A stretch of DNA of 64,000 nt. Origin: Chloroflexota bacterium. Its GTDB lineage: Bacteria > Chloroflexota > Anaerolineae > Anaerolineales > Villigracilaceae. The notes under the pieces were generated by a model, which was not told the DNA's origin, did no database searches, and saw only the letters and a list, made by a program, of their open reading frames with translations. A program made the translations under genes and the position numbers. The number at the start of each line of letters is the position of its first letter. The stretch's first letter is position 1. The stretch is from the NCBI GenBank assembly GCA_016234485.1, contig JACRBL010000046.1, positions 62,001 to 126,000 on the forward strand, given 5' to 3'. Of this stretch, positions 41,632 through 50,063 are shown piece after piece.

Positions 41632-42810
41632 ATGAAAATCGCCTTGCTTTCCGAAAAGTATACACCCGACATCGGCGGACTGGCAATCTCGACAGAGCGA
41701 CTCGCACGCCTACTTGCATCTTCGGGTCACTCCGTCCGCGTCTTCGCGCCGACGGGGAACCTGCCTCCCTCCGAGAAGCGGACTCTCCCCTCGGGCGGAG
41801 TCAGCGTCACGCGCTTCGGCGCGCACAAACGCGTGGACGATACATTGGTAGATTGGTTTGAGGCGCTCGTCGCGGAGCATCGCCGCGAACCATTTGACAT
41901 CCTACACGCCTACTTCCTCCCCCAGGCGGGATTCGTCGCCGCGTACGCGGGGAAATATCTGAATGTGCCGAGCGTCGTCTCCATCCGCGGCAATGACATC
42001 GAACGCGCCGCCTTCGACCCGTCCAAGTTCTCGCACGTGATGTACGCGCTCCAAAACGCATCCGCAGTGACGACAAACACCTCCGAATTGGCGAGGAAGG
42101 CAAAGGCATTCGTTGAACGAGAAATCTTTTTGATCCCGAATGGGATTGATACCGAGCGCTTCAAGCCGATGGAGAGGAATGAGCCGTTGGCGGAAATGCT
42201 TTTTACCACAAAGGCCACGAAGGGACACGAAGGAAAGAGGAAAGAGGAACGAAGTTTTGTGATTGGGTTTGTAGGCGAATTGCGAGAGAAAAAAGGGATG
42301 CGCGCCCTCCTCTCTGGCTACGCGCAGATGACAAAAACGCGGCCCGCCTCCCTGCTCATCGTCGGTGAAGTGCGCGAAGGGGAAGACAAAAAAGCGTTCG
42401 AGGAGTTCCGAACATCGAATCCCGAATATCGAATTATCGTCACGGGCGCGGTTCCTCACAAAGACATGCCCGCCTATTACGGTTTGATGGACATCTTCGT
42501 CCACCCATCCCTGCGCGATGGGATGCCGAACGCGGTGCTGGAGGCGATGGCCTGCGGCGTCCCCGTGGTGGCGACTCCCGTCGGCGGGGTTTTGGATGTT
42601 CTCAAAGATGGAAACAATGGGGTCGCAGTAAACGTCAATGACGCAGAGATGTTGGCCGAGAAAATCCTGGAACTACTGGATGATTCCGAAAAGAGGTCGC
42701 GACTCGAAAAAAATGCAAGGGAAACAATCATAGAAAAGTTCACGCCAGAGAAGGAATTGGAAGCGAACTTGCTCGTGTATCAAAAGATTTTGGAGGAGAA
42801 GCAAACATGA
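41632..42810 (+). CDS. GT4 glycosyltransferase
   Basis: A 392-aa GT-B transferase. N-terminus KIALLSEKYTPDIGGLAIST; donor domain with GFVGELREKKGMRALLSGY, HPSLRDGMPNAVLEAMACG and VVATPVGGVLDVL. About 20 residues near 190-200 (TTKATKGHEGKRKEER) are atypical, highly basic and probably derive from a repeat-like insertion. Acceptor unknown; probably cell-surface glycan or glycolipid. Confidence 0.88.
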   Translation: MKIALLSEKYTPDIGGLAISTERLARLLASSGHSVRVFAPTGNLPPSEKRTLPSGGVSVTRFGAHKRVDDTLVDWFEALVAEHRREPFDILHAYFLPQAGFVAAYAGKYLNVPSVVSIRGNDIERAAFDPSKFSHVMYALQNASAVTTNTSELARKAKAFVEREIFLIPNGIDTERFKPMERNEPLAEMLFTTKATKGHEGKRKEERSFVIGFVGELREKKGMRALLSGYAQMTKTRPASLLIVGEVREGEDKKAFEEFRTSNPEYRIIVTGAVPHKDMPAYYGLMDIFVHPSLRDGMPNAVLEAMACGVPVVATPVGGVLDVLKDGNNGVAVNVNDAEMLAEKILELLDDSEKRSRLEKNARETIIEKFTPEKELEANLLVYQKILEEKQT

Positions 42811-43460
42811 AGAAAGTTTTCGTCGCAAAACTTTTGGCAATTGTCTTGAGCTCGTGTTCATCAATTGCACCCAGCCCGACAGCGACTCCGACACTCACAT
42901 CCATCTTCAAAACTCCCACTCCTTTTCCAACCATTACTTCATTTGAAGCGTTCAAAATATTTCCTGCCGACAAGTTCTTATTCGTTGAAGTTGGTAGAGG
43001 GGAAATGTGCAGTGAAGAATGCAATTGTCCTGTTTCTGAACCGATTGCCCCTCCTTATAAGTTTATTGATGGAAAACTTTACATTTGGGATGTCTTCCTT
43101 GATTTTCGAGAGGAATGGGCTGAAGCAAGATTGGCGCACAAAGCGATTGGATTTTATAGCTATCAAACCATGCACGAAGCGCATTATGCTTTCATCACTT
43201 CACTCCCATATCAGTCACCTGACTCTGACTTTATTGTGAACGGCGTAGATATTCAGGGCAATATTTCGGTAACGACGCTTTATGGAAAGGTATTTCTTAA
43301 GCCCACCGAGTTTGTTAACATCGAATGGATCGAGACAACAGATGTTCCATATTGCGAAATATCCCACCTTGTCGGAATCCAAAACTATGGATTTATTGAG
43401 GATGACCAAGTCATAATTCTTAGGTTTGAAGAGGGGGATGAATACCCTTATTCCCCATAA
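42807..43460 (+). CDS. Putative lipoprotein, unknown function
   Basis: A 217-aa lipoprotein. Lipobox LSSC (C17) follows a short signal peptide, then a Pro/Thr-rich linker (SPTATPTLTSIFKTPTPFPT) and a domain with cysteines (MCSEECNCP) I do not recognise. The ATG overlaps the stop of the GT4 gene by 4 nt, but the gene is markedly more AT-rich than the transferase. Confidence 0.7.
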   Translation: MKKVFVAKLLAIVLSSCSSIAPSPTATPTLTSIFKTPTPFPTITSFEAFKIFPADKFLFVEVGRGEMCSEECNCPVSEPIAPPYKFIDGKLYIWDVFLDFREEWAEARLAHKAIGFYSYQTMHEAHYAFITSLPYQSPDSDFIVNGVDIQGNISVTTLYGKVFLKPTEFVNIEWIETTDVPYCEISHLVGIQNYGFIEDDQVIILRFEEGDEYPYSP

Positions 43461-43464
43461 AATG

Positions 43465-43500
43465 AAAGTGGTTGGACATCTCCGTCCAACCACTTTTTTT
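43465..43500. terminator. Bidirectional intrinsic terminator
   Basis: AAAGTGGTTGGAC / GTCCAACCACTTTTTTT around a 6-nt loop, between convergent genes. Confidence 0.9.
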
Positions 43501-44832
43501 CTACATCACACTCTCCATCGCCGCGCCGAGGCGTTTGACGATCTCGTCCACTTCGTCTTCGTTGATCATCAGCGGCGGGGAGAAGGCCAGCGTGTTGCCG
43601 AGCGGACGTGAGCGCAGGCCGCGTTCCTGGGCGGCTTTGAAGATTCGCATCGTCATGGCGGGGTCGGCGGTTTTGGCGGATTTATCGGAGACGATCTCCA
43701 CGCCGCAGACGAGTCCCAGTCCGCGCACATCGCCGACGAAGGGGAATTCGGTCAGGGATTTCAGCCCATCGAGCAGGCGTTTGCCAAGGGTTTGAGCGCG
43801 CTGGGGATAATTCTCGCGCTCCATGATCTCCAGGTTTTTCAGTCCCACCGCGCAGGCCATGGCGTGACCTGAGTAGGTGTAGCCGTGCATATACGCTTCG
43901 GACTCCGGTGCGGATTCCATCGTTTCGCGAATTTCGTCCGAGATTTGGATGCCGCCGAGTTGGGCGTATCCGCTGGTGATGGCTTTGGCAAACGAGAGAA
44001 TGTCAGGCTTCACGCCCCAATGCTTGAGCGCGAACCACTCCCCCGTCCGACCGAAGCCTGTGATGACCTCGTCCGCGATGAAGAGGATTCCGTACTTGTC
44101 GCAGATGGCGCGCACGAGCGGGAAGTAGTCCGCGGGCGGGACGATGACTCCGCCGACGCCCATGATCGGTTCCGCGATGAACGCCGCGACCGTGTCCACG
44201 CCTTCGCGGCGGATCGCCTCCTCGAGCGCGCGGGACGCGGCCTGCCCGACCGATTCGCCCGGGTCGAGCGACCCCTCAAAACGGTAGGGGTTTGGCGCGG
44301 GGATGTGGATGAATCCGTCCACCTTCGGCCCGAACATCGTCTGATATTTTTCGAGTCCCGTTGCGAACGTGGCCGCGAGAGTCACGCCATGATACGAGCC
44401 TTTGCGCGCGATTACTTTGTATTTGGTCGGCTGGCCTTTGCGCTTCCAGAAGTAGCGCGCGGTTTTGAAGGCGGTGTCGTTGGCTTCGGAGCCGCCCGAG
44501 GTGAACATGGTGGCGTTGAGGCCGTCGTAGGCGAAGCCCGCCAACTTGTCCGCGAGTTGGATCGAGGGGAGGTTGGTCATGCCCGAAAAGTTGGACGTGA
44601 ACGCCAGCGTCTTCATTTGCTCGTACGCGACTTTGGCGAGTTCCTCGTTGCCGTATCCCGCGTTGACGTTCCACAGCCCCGCCATGCCATCGAGTATTTT
44701 TTGTCCATCGGCAGTGTAGAGCCAGACGCCCTCGCCGCGTTCGATGACCAGCGCGTTAGCGTGGGACTTGGGATGATAAACGGGATGAAGTTGTTTGCGA
44801 TCTTTTTCGAGCCATTCAGAATTTGTGGTCAT
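43501..44832 (-). CDS. Class III (omega) aminotransferase
   Basis: A 443-aa PLP enzyme. It has TSGGSEANDTAFKTARYF, the ADEVITGFGRTG segment and the PLP lysine in LSFAKAITSGYAQLGG. Length and the N-terminal LEKDRKQLHPVYHP fit the beta-alanine/putrescine:pyruvate aminotransferase group. Substrate is not settled by the sequence. GGAGG lies before the ATG. It is flanked by a terminator and a divergent spacer, so monocistronic. Confidence 0.9.
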   Translation of the reverse strand: MTTNSEWLEKDRKQLHPVYHPKSHANALVIERGEGVWLYTADGQKILDGMAGLWNVNAGYGNEELAKVAYEQMKTLAFTSNFSGMTNLPSIQLADKLAGFAYDGLNATMFTSGGSEANDTAFKTARYFWKRKGQPTKYKVIARKGSYHGVTLAATFATGLEKYQTMFGPKVDGFIHIPAPNPYRFEGSLDPGESVGQAASRALEEAIRREGVDTVAAFIAEPIMGVGGVIVPPADYFPLVRAICDKYGILFIADEVITGFGRTGEWFALKHWGVKPDILSFAKAITSGYAQLGGIQISDEIRETMESAPESEAYMHGYTYSGHAMACAVGLKNLEIMERENYPQRAQTLGKRLLDGLKSLTEFPFVGDVRGLGLVCGVEIVSDKSAKTADPAMTMRIFKAAQERGLRSRPLGNTLAFSPPLMINEDEVDEIVKRLGAAMESVM

Positions 44833-44936
44833 GTTGCCTCCAGCGTGAATACTTTCTCTTGCTGTATTTTAGCGTTATTCCGCGCAAGTGTAAAATCAGA
44901 ACGCAGGAATGCAATTGCCCATCGCCGCCATGCGCC

Positions 44937-44956
44937 AAAAGTGACTGCCACTTTTT
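44937..44956. repeat. Short palindrome
   Basis: AAAAGTG-ACTGC-CACTTTT hairpin in the 170-nt spacer upstream of the M23 peptidase gene; the spacer otherwise shows nothing coding. Confidence 0.4.
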
Positions 44957-45003
44957 AGGCGGGGATGCGTATTTCAATCAGGCCTATTTGAAAAGAGGAA
45001 AAA

Positions 45004-45936
45004 ATGGATTCAACCCCGCAACCCCAACCGTCCCGCGTTTGGCGCGTCGTGCGCCTCGTTCCGCTCTCGCTCATGCTCCTCGTTCTGGGCGTTTTGCTGG
45101 TCATGTTTCTGATGGGCGGCATGACGAAGATTTCGGCATGGTACGCCCTGCAAATGATCCCTCCCCTGTTTGGGTTGGTTTCGCTGATTTGCATCGTCGT
45201 CTACGCCATCGTGAAGCGGAAGTTTAGCAGGCTGATGGCCGCGACATTGATCGTGGCGATTGTCAGTTTGTCCCCCGCCATTTCATTGGTCAAGCCGCTT
45301 CCGTTTCCCGCGTCGCTGAAGACGACCGAACCGTCCGTGACCGTGCGCCTGCCCGCGGACGTCCCGCTGATCGTGGCCTGGGGCGGGGACAAAATCGAGA
45401 CAAACTATCATGTGATCGTGCCAGATCAACGCTGGGCATATGATCTGCTGGTTACGCCCGCCGCGCACGGAAGCGACAAACTGGAAGATTACGGCTGTTA
45501 CGGCGTTCCTGTCGTCGCGCCCATTAGCGGCCTCGTCGTCAAAGCGCACGATGGCGAGCCGGACGCAATCCCTGGCGTTGTCTCGAATAATTTCACCGCG
45601 CCCACTGGCAACCATGTTGTGATCCAAATCCCAGAAACGGGAACATACCTGGTCATCGCGCATTTGAAGCCAGGCAGTGTCACCGTTAAGACAGGCGATA
45701 CGGTTTCAGAAGGACAGGCGCTCGGCGCTTGTGGAAATTCTGGCAACACCAGCGAGCCGCACATCCATATCCATCACCAACGGCAGGACCCAAATCTTTT
45801 CCCGCTGAATTTCGCCGAGGGACTTCCGCTCTATTTCAGGGATCACGACGGCGCGCCCATGCCCGTCGGCGGCTTTGAGATGGACGGCGAGACGGTCATT
45901 TTAAAAGGCGACGTTGTGCGACATATTGGCGAGTAG
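45004..45936 (+). CDS. Membrane-anchored M23 family peptidase
   Basis: A 310-aa protein. Three N-terminal membrane helices (SLMLLVLGVLLVMFLMGG, IPPLFGLVSLICIVVYAIV, LMAATLIVAIVSLSPAIS) precede an M23/LytM-like domain with VVAPISGLVVKAHDG, GNHVVIQIP and EPHIHIHHQ. The HxH motif is clear. The first zinc ligands (classical HxxxD) are less certain: the aligned stretch is DQRWAYDLL, which has the Asp but not a standard His. It could be a cell-wall hydrolase or a degenerate LytM scaffold. Confidence 0.8.
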   Translation: MDSTPQPQPSRVWRVVRLVPLSLMLLVLGVLLVMFLMGGMTKISAWYALQMIPPLFGLVSLICIVVYAIVKRKFSRLMAATLIVAIVSLSPAISLVKPLPFPASLKTTEPSVTVRLPADVPLIVAWGGDKIETNYHVIVPDQRWAYDLLVTPAAHGSDKLEDYGCYGVPVVAPISGLVVKAHDGEPDAIPGVVSNNFTAPTGNHVVIQIPETGTYLVIAHLKPGSVTVKTGDTVSEGQALGACGNSGNTSEPHIHIHHQRQDPNLFPLNFAEGLPLYFRDHDGAPMPVGGFEMDGETVILKGDVVRHIGE

Positions 45937-45952
45937 GAAAAGAATTTGGGAG

Positions 45953-45958
45953 TAAACT
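45953..45958 (+). promoter_or_regulatory. -10-like box at the gene start
   Basis: TAAACT ends 6 nt before the ATG at 45965, with no ribosome site; leaderless start is likely. Confidence 0.45.
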
Positions 45959-45964
45959 TATGCC

Positions 45965-46879
45965 ATGCCTACTTACGCGATCGAAACGAATCAACTCACC
46001 AAACGCTTCGGCGACGTGACCGCGGTCAACTCGGTTGATCTGCGCGTGGGCGTCGGCGAAATTTACGGCTTCCTCGGTCTCAACGGCGCGGGGAAGACCA
46101 CCACCATCCGCGCGCTGTTGGGGATGGTTCGCCCAAGCGAGGGAAATGTGAAAACGCTGGGACAGGCGGTCGGTCCACATGGACGCGGGCCGTGGGCGCG
46201 GGTCGGCCACCTCGTCGAGCGTCCGTCGGCCTATCCCGAACTCTCGGTGCGGGATAATCTGGACGCGGCGCGGCGTCTGCATGGAATCCAAAATCCCAAT
46301 GTTGTGGACGAAGTCATTGAGCGACTCATCCTCGCTTCTTACGCGGACCGAAAGGCTGGCACGCTTTCAAGCGGGAATCTTCAACGCCTCGGCTTGGCGC
46401 GTGCCTTGCTCCACAACCCTGAACTTTTGATCCTCGACGAACCCGCCAACGGACTCGACCCCGCGGGCGTGATCGAGATCCGCGAACTGCTCCGCTCGCT
46501 CGCGCAGGAAAAAGGCGTGACGGTTTTCATGTCCAGCCATATCCTGACGGAAGTGGACAGGCTCGCGACCCGCATCGGCATCATCCACAAGGGACGACTG
46601 ATCGAAGAGTTGGAAGCCGAAGCGCTGGAAAAGATGCGCGCCAAACGTCTCGAAATTCGGACGCGCAATTTGGAGGGCGCGCAGATCAGCCTGCAAAGCG
46701 CGGGGTACAAACCTTTTGCCGAAGGGGAATCCATTTTTCTCGAAGAAGCCCACGCCATCGAACATCCCGACAAAATCGCGCAGATGCTCGTCAACGCGGG
46801 CGCGCCGCCGACTCATCTCTCCGTATATCAGCAGGATTTGGAAGAGCATTTCATGCAGTTAACAAAGGAGGCGCAATGA
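45965..46879 (+). CDS. ABC transporter ATP-binding protein
   Basis: A 304-aa ABC ATPase: Walker A GLNGAGKTTTIRALLG, signature LSSGNLQRLGLARALL, Walker B LLILDEPANGLDP, switch His in SSHIL. The C-terminal 85 residues are typical of the bacitracin-exporter (BcrA-like) group. It works with the permease whose ATG overlaps its stop (ATGA). Confidence 0.93.
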   Translation: MPTYAIETNQLTKRFGDVTAVNSVDLRVGVGEIYGFLGLNGAGKTTTIRALLGMVRPSEGNVKTLGQAVGPHGRGPWARVGHLVERPSAYPELSVRDNLDAARRLHGIQNPNVVDEVIERLILASYADRKAGTLSSGNLQRLGLARALLHNPELLILDEPANGLDPAGVIEIRELLRSLAQEKGVTVFMSSHILTEVDRLATRIGIIHKGRLIEELEAEALEKMRAKRLEIRTRNLEGAQISLQSAGYKPFAEGESIFLEEAHAIEHPDKIAQMLVNAGAPPTHLSVYQQDLEEHFMQLTKEAQ

Positions 46880-47664
46880 ACAACTTCTCCTCGACCCTCT
46901 TTGTTGAAATCCTGAAAATGCGCCGCTCCAAAGTTCCCTATTTCACCGCGCTCGGATTTTGCATCGCGCCATTGGCGGGCGGCCTCTTCATGATCATTCT
47001 GAAAGACCCCGAAGCGGCAAAAACAATGGGATTGATCAGCGCCAAGGCGCAACTCATGGTCGGCGTGGCAGATTGGCCTACTTATTTCAACTTCATGGCG
47101 CAGGCTGCCGCGGCAGGCGGGATGGTTTTGTTTTCCATCGTCACCATCTGGGTTTTCGGGCGGGAATTTTCCGACCATACCGTCAAGGAATTGCTGGCTC
47201 TCCCGACTCCGCGCGAGACCATCGTCGCCGCCAAATTTGTTGTGATCGCCTTATGGTCGTTCGCGGCAACCTTACTCGTCTTTGGTATCAGTCTCGCGGT
47301 TGGAAAGGCGTTGTCACTGCCTGGCTGGTCAGCAGACTTGTTGCGAGAATCCTCTATCGGCATCCTCGGCGCGGCGCTGTTGACCATCCCACTGATGTCG
47401 TTCGTCGCCTTGCTCGCCAGCAGTGGACGCGGCTACATGTCCGCCTTCGGATGGACGATTCTCACGTTGGTTACGGCGCAGTTCGCGGCGATCCTCGGCT
47501 GGGGCGATTGGTTTCCATGGGCAATCCCTGCCCTGTTCAGCGGCGCGGCAGGCCCGCGCTCCGAGCAACTTGGTATGCATAGTTACATCATTTTGACCGT
47601 TGCGAGTCTCATCGGTTTCGTCATTACGTTTTGGTGGTGGCGAGACGCCGACCAGACACGTTGA
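46876..47664 (+). CDS. ABC transporter permease
   Basis: A 262-aa membrane protein with six helices, ABC-2 type. It has the loop typical of the family (VFGREFSDHTVKELLALPTP). Partner of the preceding ATPase, forming an exporter perhaps for antibiotic-like or lipid substrates. Overlap of the two genes supports a fixed stoichiometry. Confidence 0.88.
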   Translation: MNNFSSTLFVEILKMRRSKVPYFTALGFCIAPLAGGLFMIILKDPEAAKTMGLISAKAQLMVGVADWPTYFNFMAQAAAAGGMVLFSIVTIWVFGREFSDHTVKELLALPTPRETIVAAKFVVIALWSFAATLLVFGISLAVGKALSLPGWSADLLRESSIGILGAALLTIPLMSFVALLASSGRGYMSAFGWTILTLVTAQFAAILGWGDWFPWAIPALFSGAAGPRSEQLGMHSYIILTVASLIGFVITFWWWRDADQTR

Positions 47665-47711
47665 TTAATCAAGAAAGGCCAAAGGAACTCATCCATAAAA
47701 TTCACCGCATA

Positions 47712-47746
47712 AAAAGCGCCGACCAAACATGCTGGTCGGCGCTTTT
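47712..47746. terminator. Bidirectional intrinsic terminator
   Basis: AAAAGCGCCGACCA / TGGTCGGCGCTTTT with a 7-nt loop between convergent genes. Confidence 0.88.
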
Positions 47747-47757
47747 CGTTTTTGAGC

Positions 47758-48240
47758 CTACTCCACGATCAACGTGACTTTAAACAGGACGGTCGGCATC
47801 ATGCAAGGCGGATTCGATTTGAGGCACTTGGGATTACCGATGGCCGTCAGCAGCGCCGTTCCAGTCTTGAGCGCTTCAAAGGTTCCCTGAACGCCGTCAA
47901 TTACTTCCACGCCCATTTTGAGGGAGATCACACTCTGCTGGTCAATTGTCACTTCCCAATCATAGATTCCCGCGCCCAGATTCAGCAAGAAGGAATCGCC
48001 GACTTTGTAGGTGAATGTCCTGCCATTATCTTCAAACTTGATGATGGCCGCCGCGCCGCCGTTCGCTGGGAGCGGTTCGATGGGGCCGCCCCCGCTTTCG
48101 GGTAGGGTGGTCGCGACCTCGGGGCCAGATACTCCGTCGGGCGACACGGAACCGTCCGTTTGCGCGTTCGCCTTTCGAGAAGCGCATCCCGACAAAACCA
48201 GGGACAAAACAAGTAAACCGATCATGGCTATCTTCTTCAT
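47758..48240 (-). CDS. Lipoprotein, possibly chagasin/I42-like
   Basis: A 160-aa lipoprotein with lipobox VLSGC (C19), a Gly/Pro/Ser linker and a 100-aa beta domain (YKVGDSFLLNLGAG, YDWEVTIDQQSVI, GTFEALKTGTALLTAIG). The pattern recalls chagasin-type inhibitors of cysteine peptidases, but the classical NPTTGY and RPW are not present. An Ig-like domain of other origin is possible. Confidence 0.65.
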   Translation of the reverse strand: MKKIAMIGLLVLSLVLSGCASRKANAQTDGSVSPDGVSGPEVATTLPESGGGPIEPLPANGGAAAIIKFEDNGRTFTYKVGDSFLLNLGAGIYDWEVTIDQQSVISLKMGVEVIDGVQGTFEALKTGTALLTAIGNPKCLKSNPPCMMPTVLFKVTLIVE

Positions 48241-48308
48241 GTTAATCCTTTCTACTCCATTTGGCTATTTTATTATAGACGCCCGCCCGACGGAAAATGT
48301 TTCTGCGG

Positions 48309-48314
48309 TAAACT
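48309..48314 (+). promoter_or_regulatory. -10-like box at the gene start
   Basis: TAAACT ends 6 nt before the ATG at 48321; the same arrangement as at 45953. No ribosome site. Confidence 0.45.
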
Positions 48315-48320
48315 TGGCGG

Positions 48321-48749
48321 ATGCCTGTCACCCCAGTCTACTCAAAAAGAATCGTCATTCCGCAATCGGTCATTGACGAGAACGGACACGTCAACAACGT
48401 GACCTACGTCCAATGGATGCAGGATATCGCCATTGAGCATTACACCGCCATCGGGGGCATCGGCCCCACGCAACACGTCGGCGCGACGTGGGTGGCGCGC
48501 TCGCACCTGATTGAATATTTCCTCCCTGCCTTCGCGGGCGAGGAGATCGAAATCCGCACGTGGATCGAAAACTATCGCCGCGTGCGCTCGCTCCGCAAAT
48601 ATGAATTTGTGCGCGTTTCGGATGGGAAATTGCTCGTTCAGGGCGAGACCGATTGGGTCTTCGTAGACGCGAAAAATGGAAACCCCATCGCCATTCCCCA
48701 GGAAGTAATAATTGTGTTTAACCAAATACCAAAAACTCCGAAGGAGTGA
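48321..48749 (+). CDS. Acyl-CoA thioesterase (4HBT hotdog family)
   Basis: A 142-aa hotdog-fold thioesterase. The catalytic loop DENGHVNNVTYVQWMQD fits the YbgC/4HBT type; the C-terminal EGETDWVFVDA-like stretch is VQGETDWVFVDAKNG. It hydrolyses acyl-CoA or acyl-ACP. The last codons (TPKE) and the stop come from a hairpin repeat. Confidence 0.86.
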   Translation: MPVTPVYSKRIVIPQSVIDENGHVNNVTYVQWMQDIAIEHYTAIGGIGPTQHVGATWVARSHLIEYFLPAFAGEEIEIRTWIENYRRVRSLRKYEFVRVSDGKLLVQGETDWVFVDAKNGNPIAIPQEVIIVFNQIPKTPKE

Positions 48750-48893
48750 TTTGATTATTGATTCGCGATTCAAATGGATCGAAAACCCCAAGGGGGGTGG
48801 CATAATCCCGCGTCAAACCATTTCATCCCTTCGGGATTATTGTGAGGCGGATAAATCGTTCTACAATCATTCCATCCCTTCGGGATTTTTATT
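48731..48893. repeat. Cluster of CCCGAAGGG-type hairpin repeats
   Basis: Four units: ACTCCGAAGGAGTGATTTG, ACCCCAAGGGGGGTGGC, TTTCATCCCTTCGGGATT and ATTCCATCCCTTCGGGATT. Each has a small hairpin next to a TGATT/ATTAT-like word. The units supply the stop codons of both convergent genes. A related cluster lies at 59277-59430. Confidence 0.75.
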
Positions 48894-50054
48894 CGTCAGC
48901 AATTTTTCGTACACCTTCCCCAACTTCTTCTGCGACTCATGCCAGGTGAATTTCGTCAGCGCGCGCTCCGAAGCAGATGCAGCGATTCGTTTCGATAATT
49001 CAAAATCGTTGAGTAGCGCCAACGCTTGGCGCGCTAAATCTTCGGGGTCGTTCGGGGAGAAGAGTAGCGCGTCCACGTCTTCGCGGACGAGTTCGCGCAC
49101 GATCGGCATGTTGGAGGCCAGCAGGGGACGCGCGGCGGCCATGTATTCCAACACCTTGATCGGACACGCGCCTTGCGTCACGTTGCGGTCGTTGAGTCCC
49201 AGCGGCGCGACACAGATGTCGGCGGAGGCCATCAGCGCGGGGACTTCGTGGTGCGGCACGGCGGGCTGGACGATCACGTTCGCTTCAATGCCCAATTTGC
49301 GGATGTACTTGGCAAGCAACTTTCTTTGCCGCGAACGTCCACGCCCGACGATCTGCAATTTCACTTCGCGATGTTCAAGAATCTTCGGCAGGGCTTTAAT
49401 GAGGATGTCCAGTCCCTGCCAATCGGCGAGGGTGCCGATGTAGAGCAACGCGGGGACGCGGCCCTCGCGCACAGGCAGCGGCGTGGCGGAAAAATCCGAA
49501 GGGCTGACTCCGTTCGGGATGACGGTCACCCGCTTCGGGTCCAGGCCGAGCGAGGCGATGTAGTCACGCGTCACGCGCGAGGGGCAAATGATCGCGTCCG
49601 AAAGATTCAGCGTCGCAATTTCCTGCTCCTTGATTTTGGCGAGCAGGTCGGGTTCGATGGTGGGATAGTGATATTTCAGTTCGACGGATGGAAGTCCGTT
49701 CACTTCAAACAGCGTTTTGTAGCCGCGCTCGCGGCGCGCCTGCGCCAGCGGAAGTCCGCACCAGACCGAGCGATAGTGGACGACATCGTACGCCGGCGCG
49801 AGCGCCACATGCCGCATCACCGCCCGACCGAAATCGGCGGCGCGCGCCAGAAAGTTTTGCGTCATGTCCTGCGCGACGCGCGTGACTTGCGCGCCTTCGA
49901 GCGAATCTTCGAGCGGCAAAATCCCATCGCTGGGCGTGATGAGGCGCACGTCGTACCCGCGCTCGGTTAATCCGCGCAGGTTGTGGACGATGTGCGTGGA
50001 CGCGCCTTTGGGGCTTGGAACAACGTCGAAGGCGGAATATAAAATTCTTGGCAC
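48867..50054 (-). CDS. GT4 glycosyltransferase
   Basis: A 395-aa GT-B transferase: N-terminus RILYSAFDVVPSPKGASTHI, donor domain LLYIGTLADWQGLDILIKAL, GACPIKVLEYMAAARPLLAS. The C-terminal NKNPEGME is encoded by the hairpin repeat that ends the gene. Start at 50054 lies 9 nt after the Mrp gene stop, so the two are one message. Acceptor unknown. Confidence 0.87.
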   Translation of the reverse strand: MPRILYSAFDVVPSPKGASTHIVHNLRGLTERGYDVRLITPSDGILPLEDSLEGAQVTRVAQDMTQNFLARAADFGRAVMRHVALAPAYDVVHYRSVWCGLPLAQARRERGYKTLFEVNGLPSVELKYHYPTIEPDLLAKIKEQEIATLNLSDAIICPSRVTRDYIASLGLDPKRVTVIPNGVSPSDFSATPLPVREGRVPALLYIGTLADWQGLDILIKALPKILEHREVKLQIVGRGRSRQRKLLAKYIRKLGIEANVIVQPAVPHHEVPALMASADICVAPLGLNDRNVTQGACPIKVLEYMAAARPLLASNMPIVRELVREDVDALLFSPNDPEDLARQALALLNDFELSKRIAASASERALTKFTWHESQKKLGKVYEKLLTNKNPEGME

Positions 50055-50063
50055 GAACTTTAT

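Noticed and set aside
48731..48893. CRISPR array
   Set aside because: Units are short, vary in sequence and orientation, spacing is irregular and no cas gene is present.
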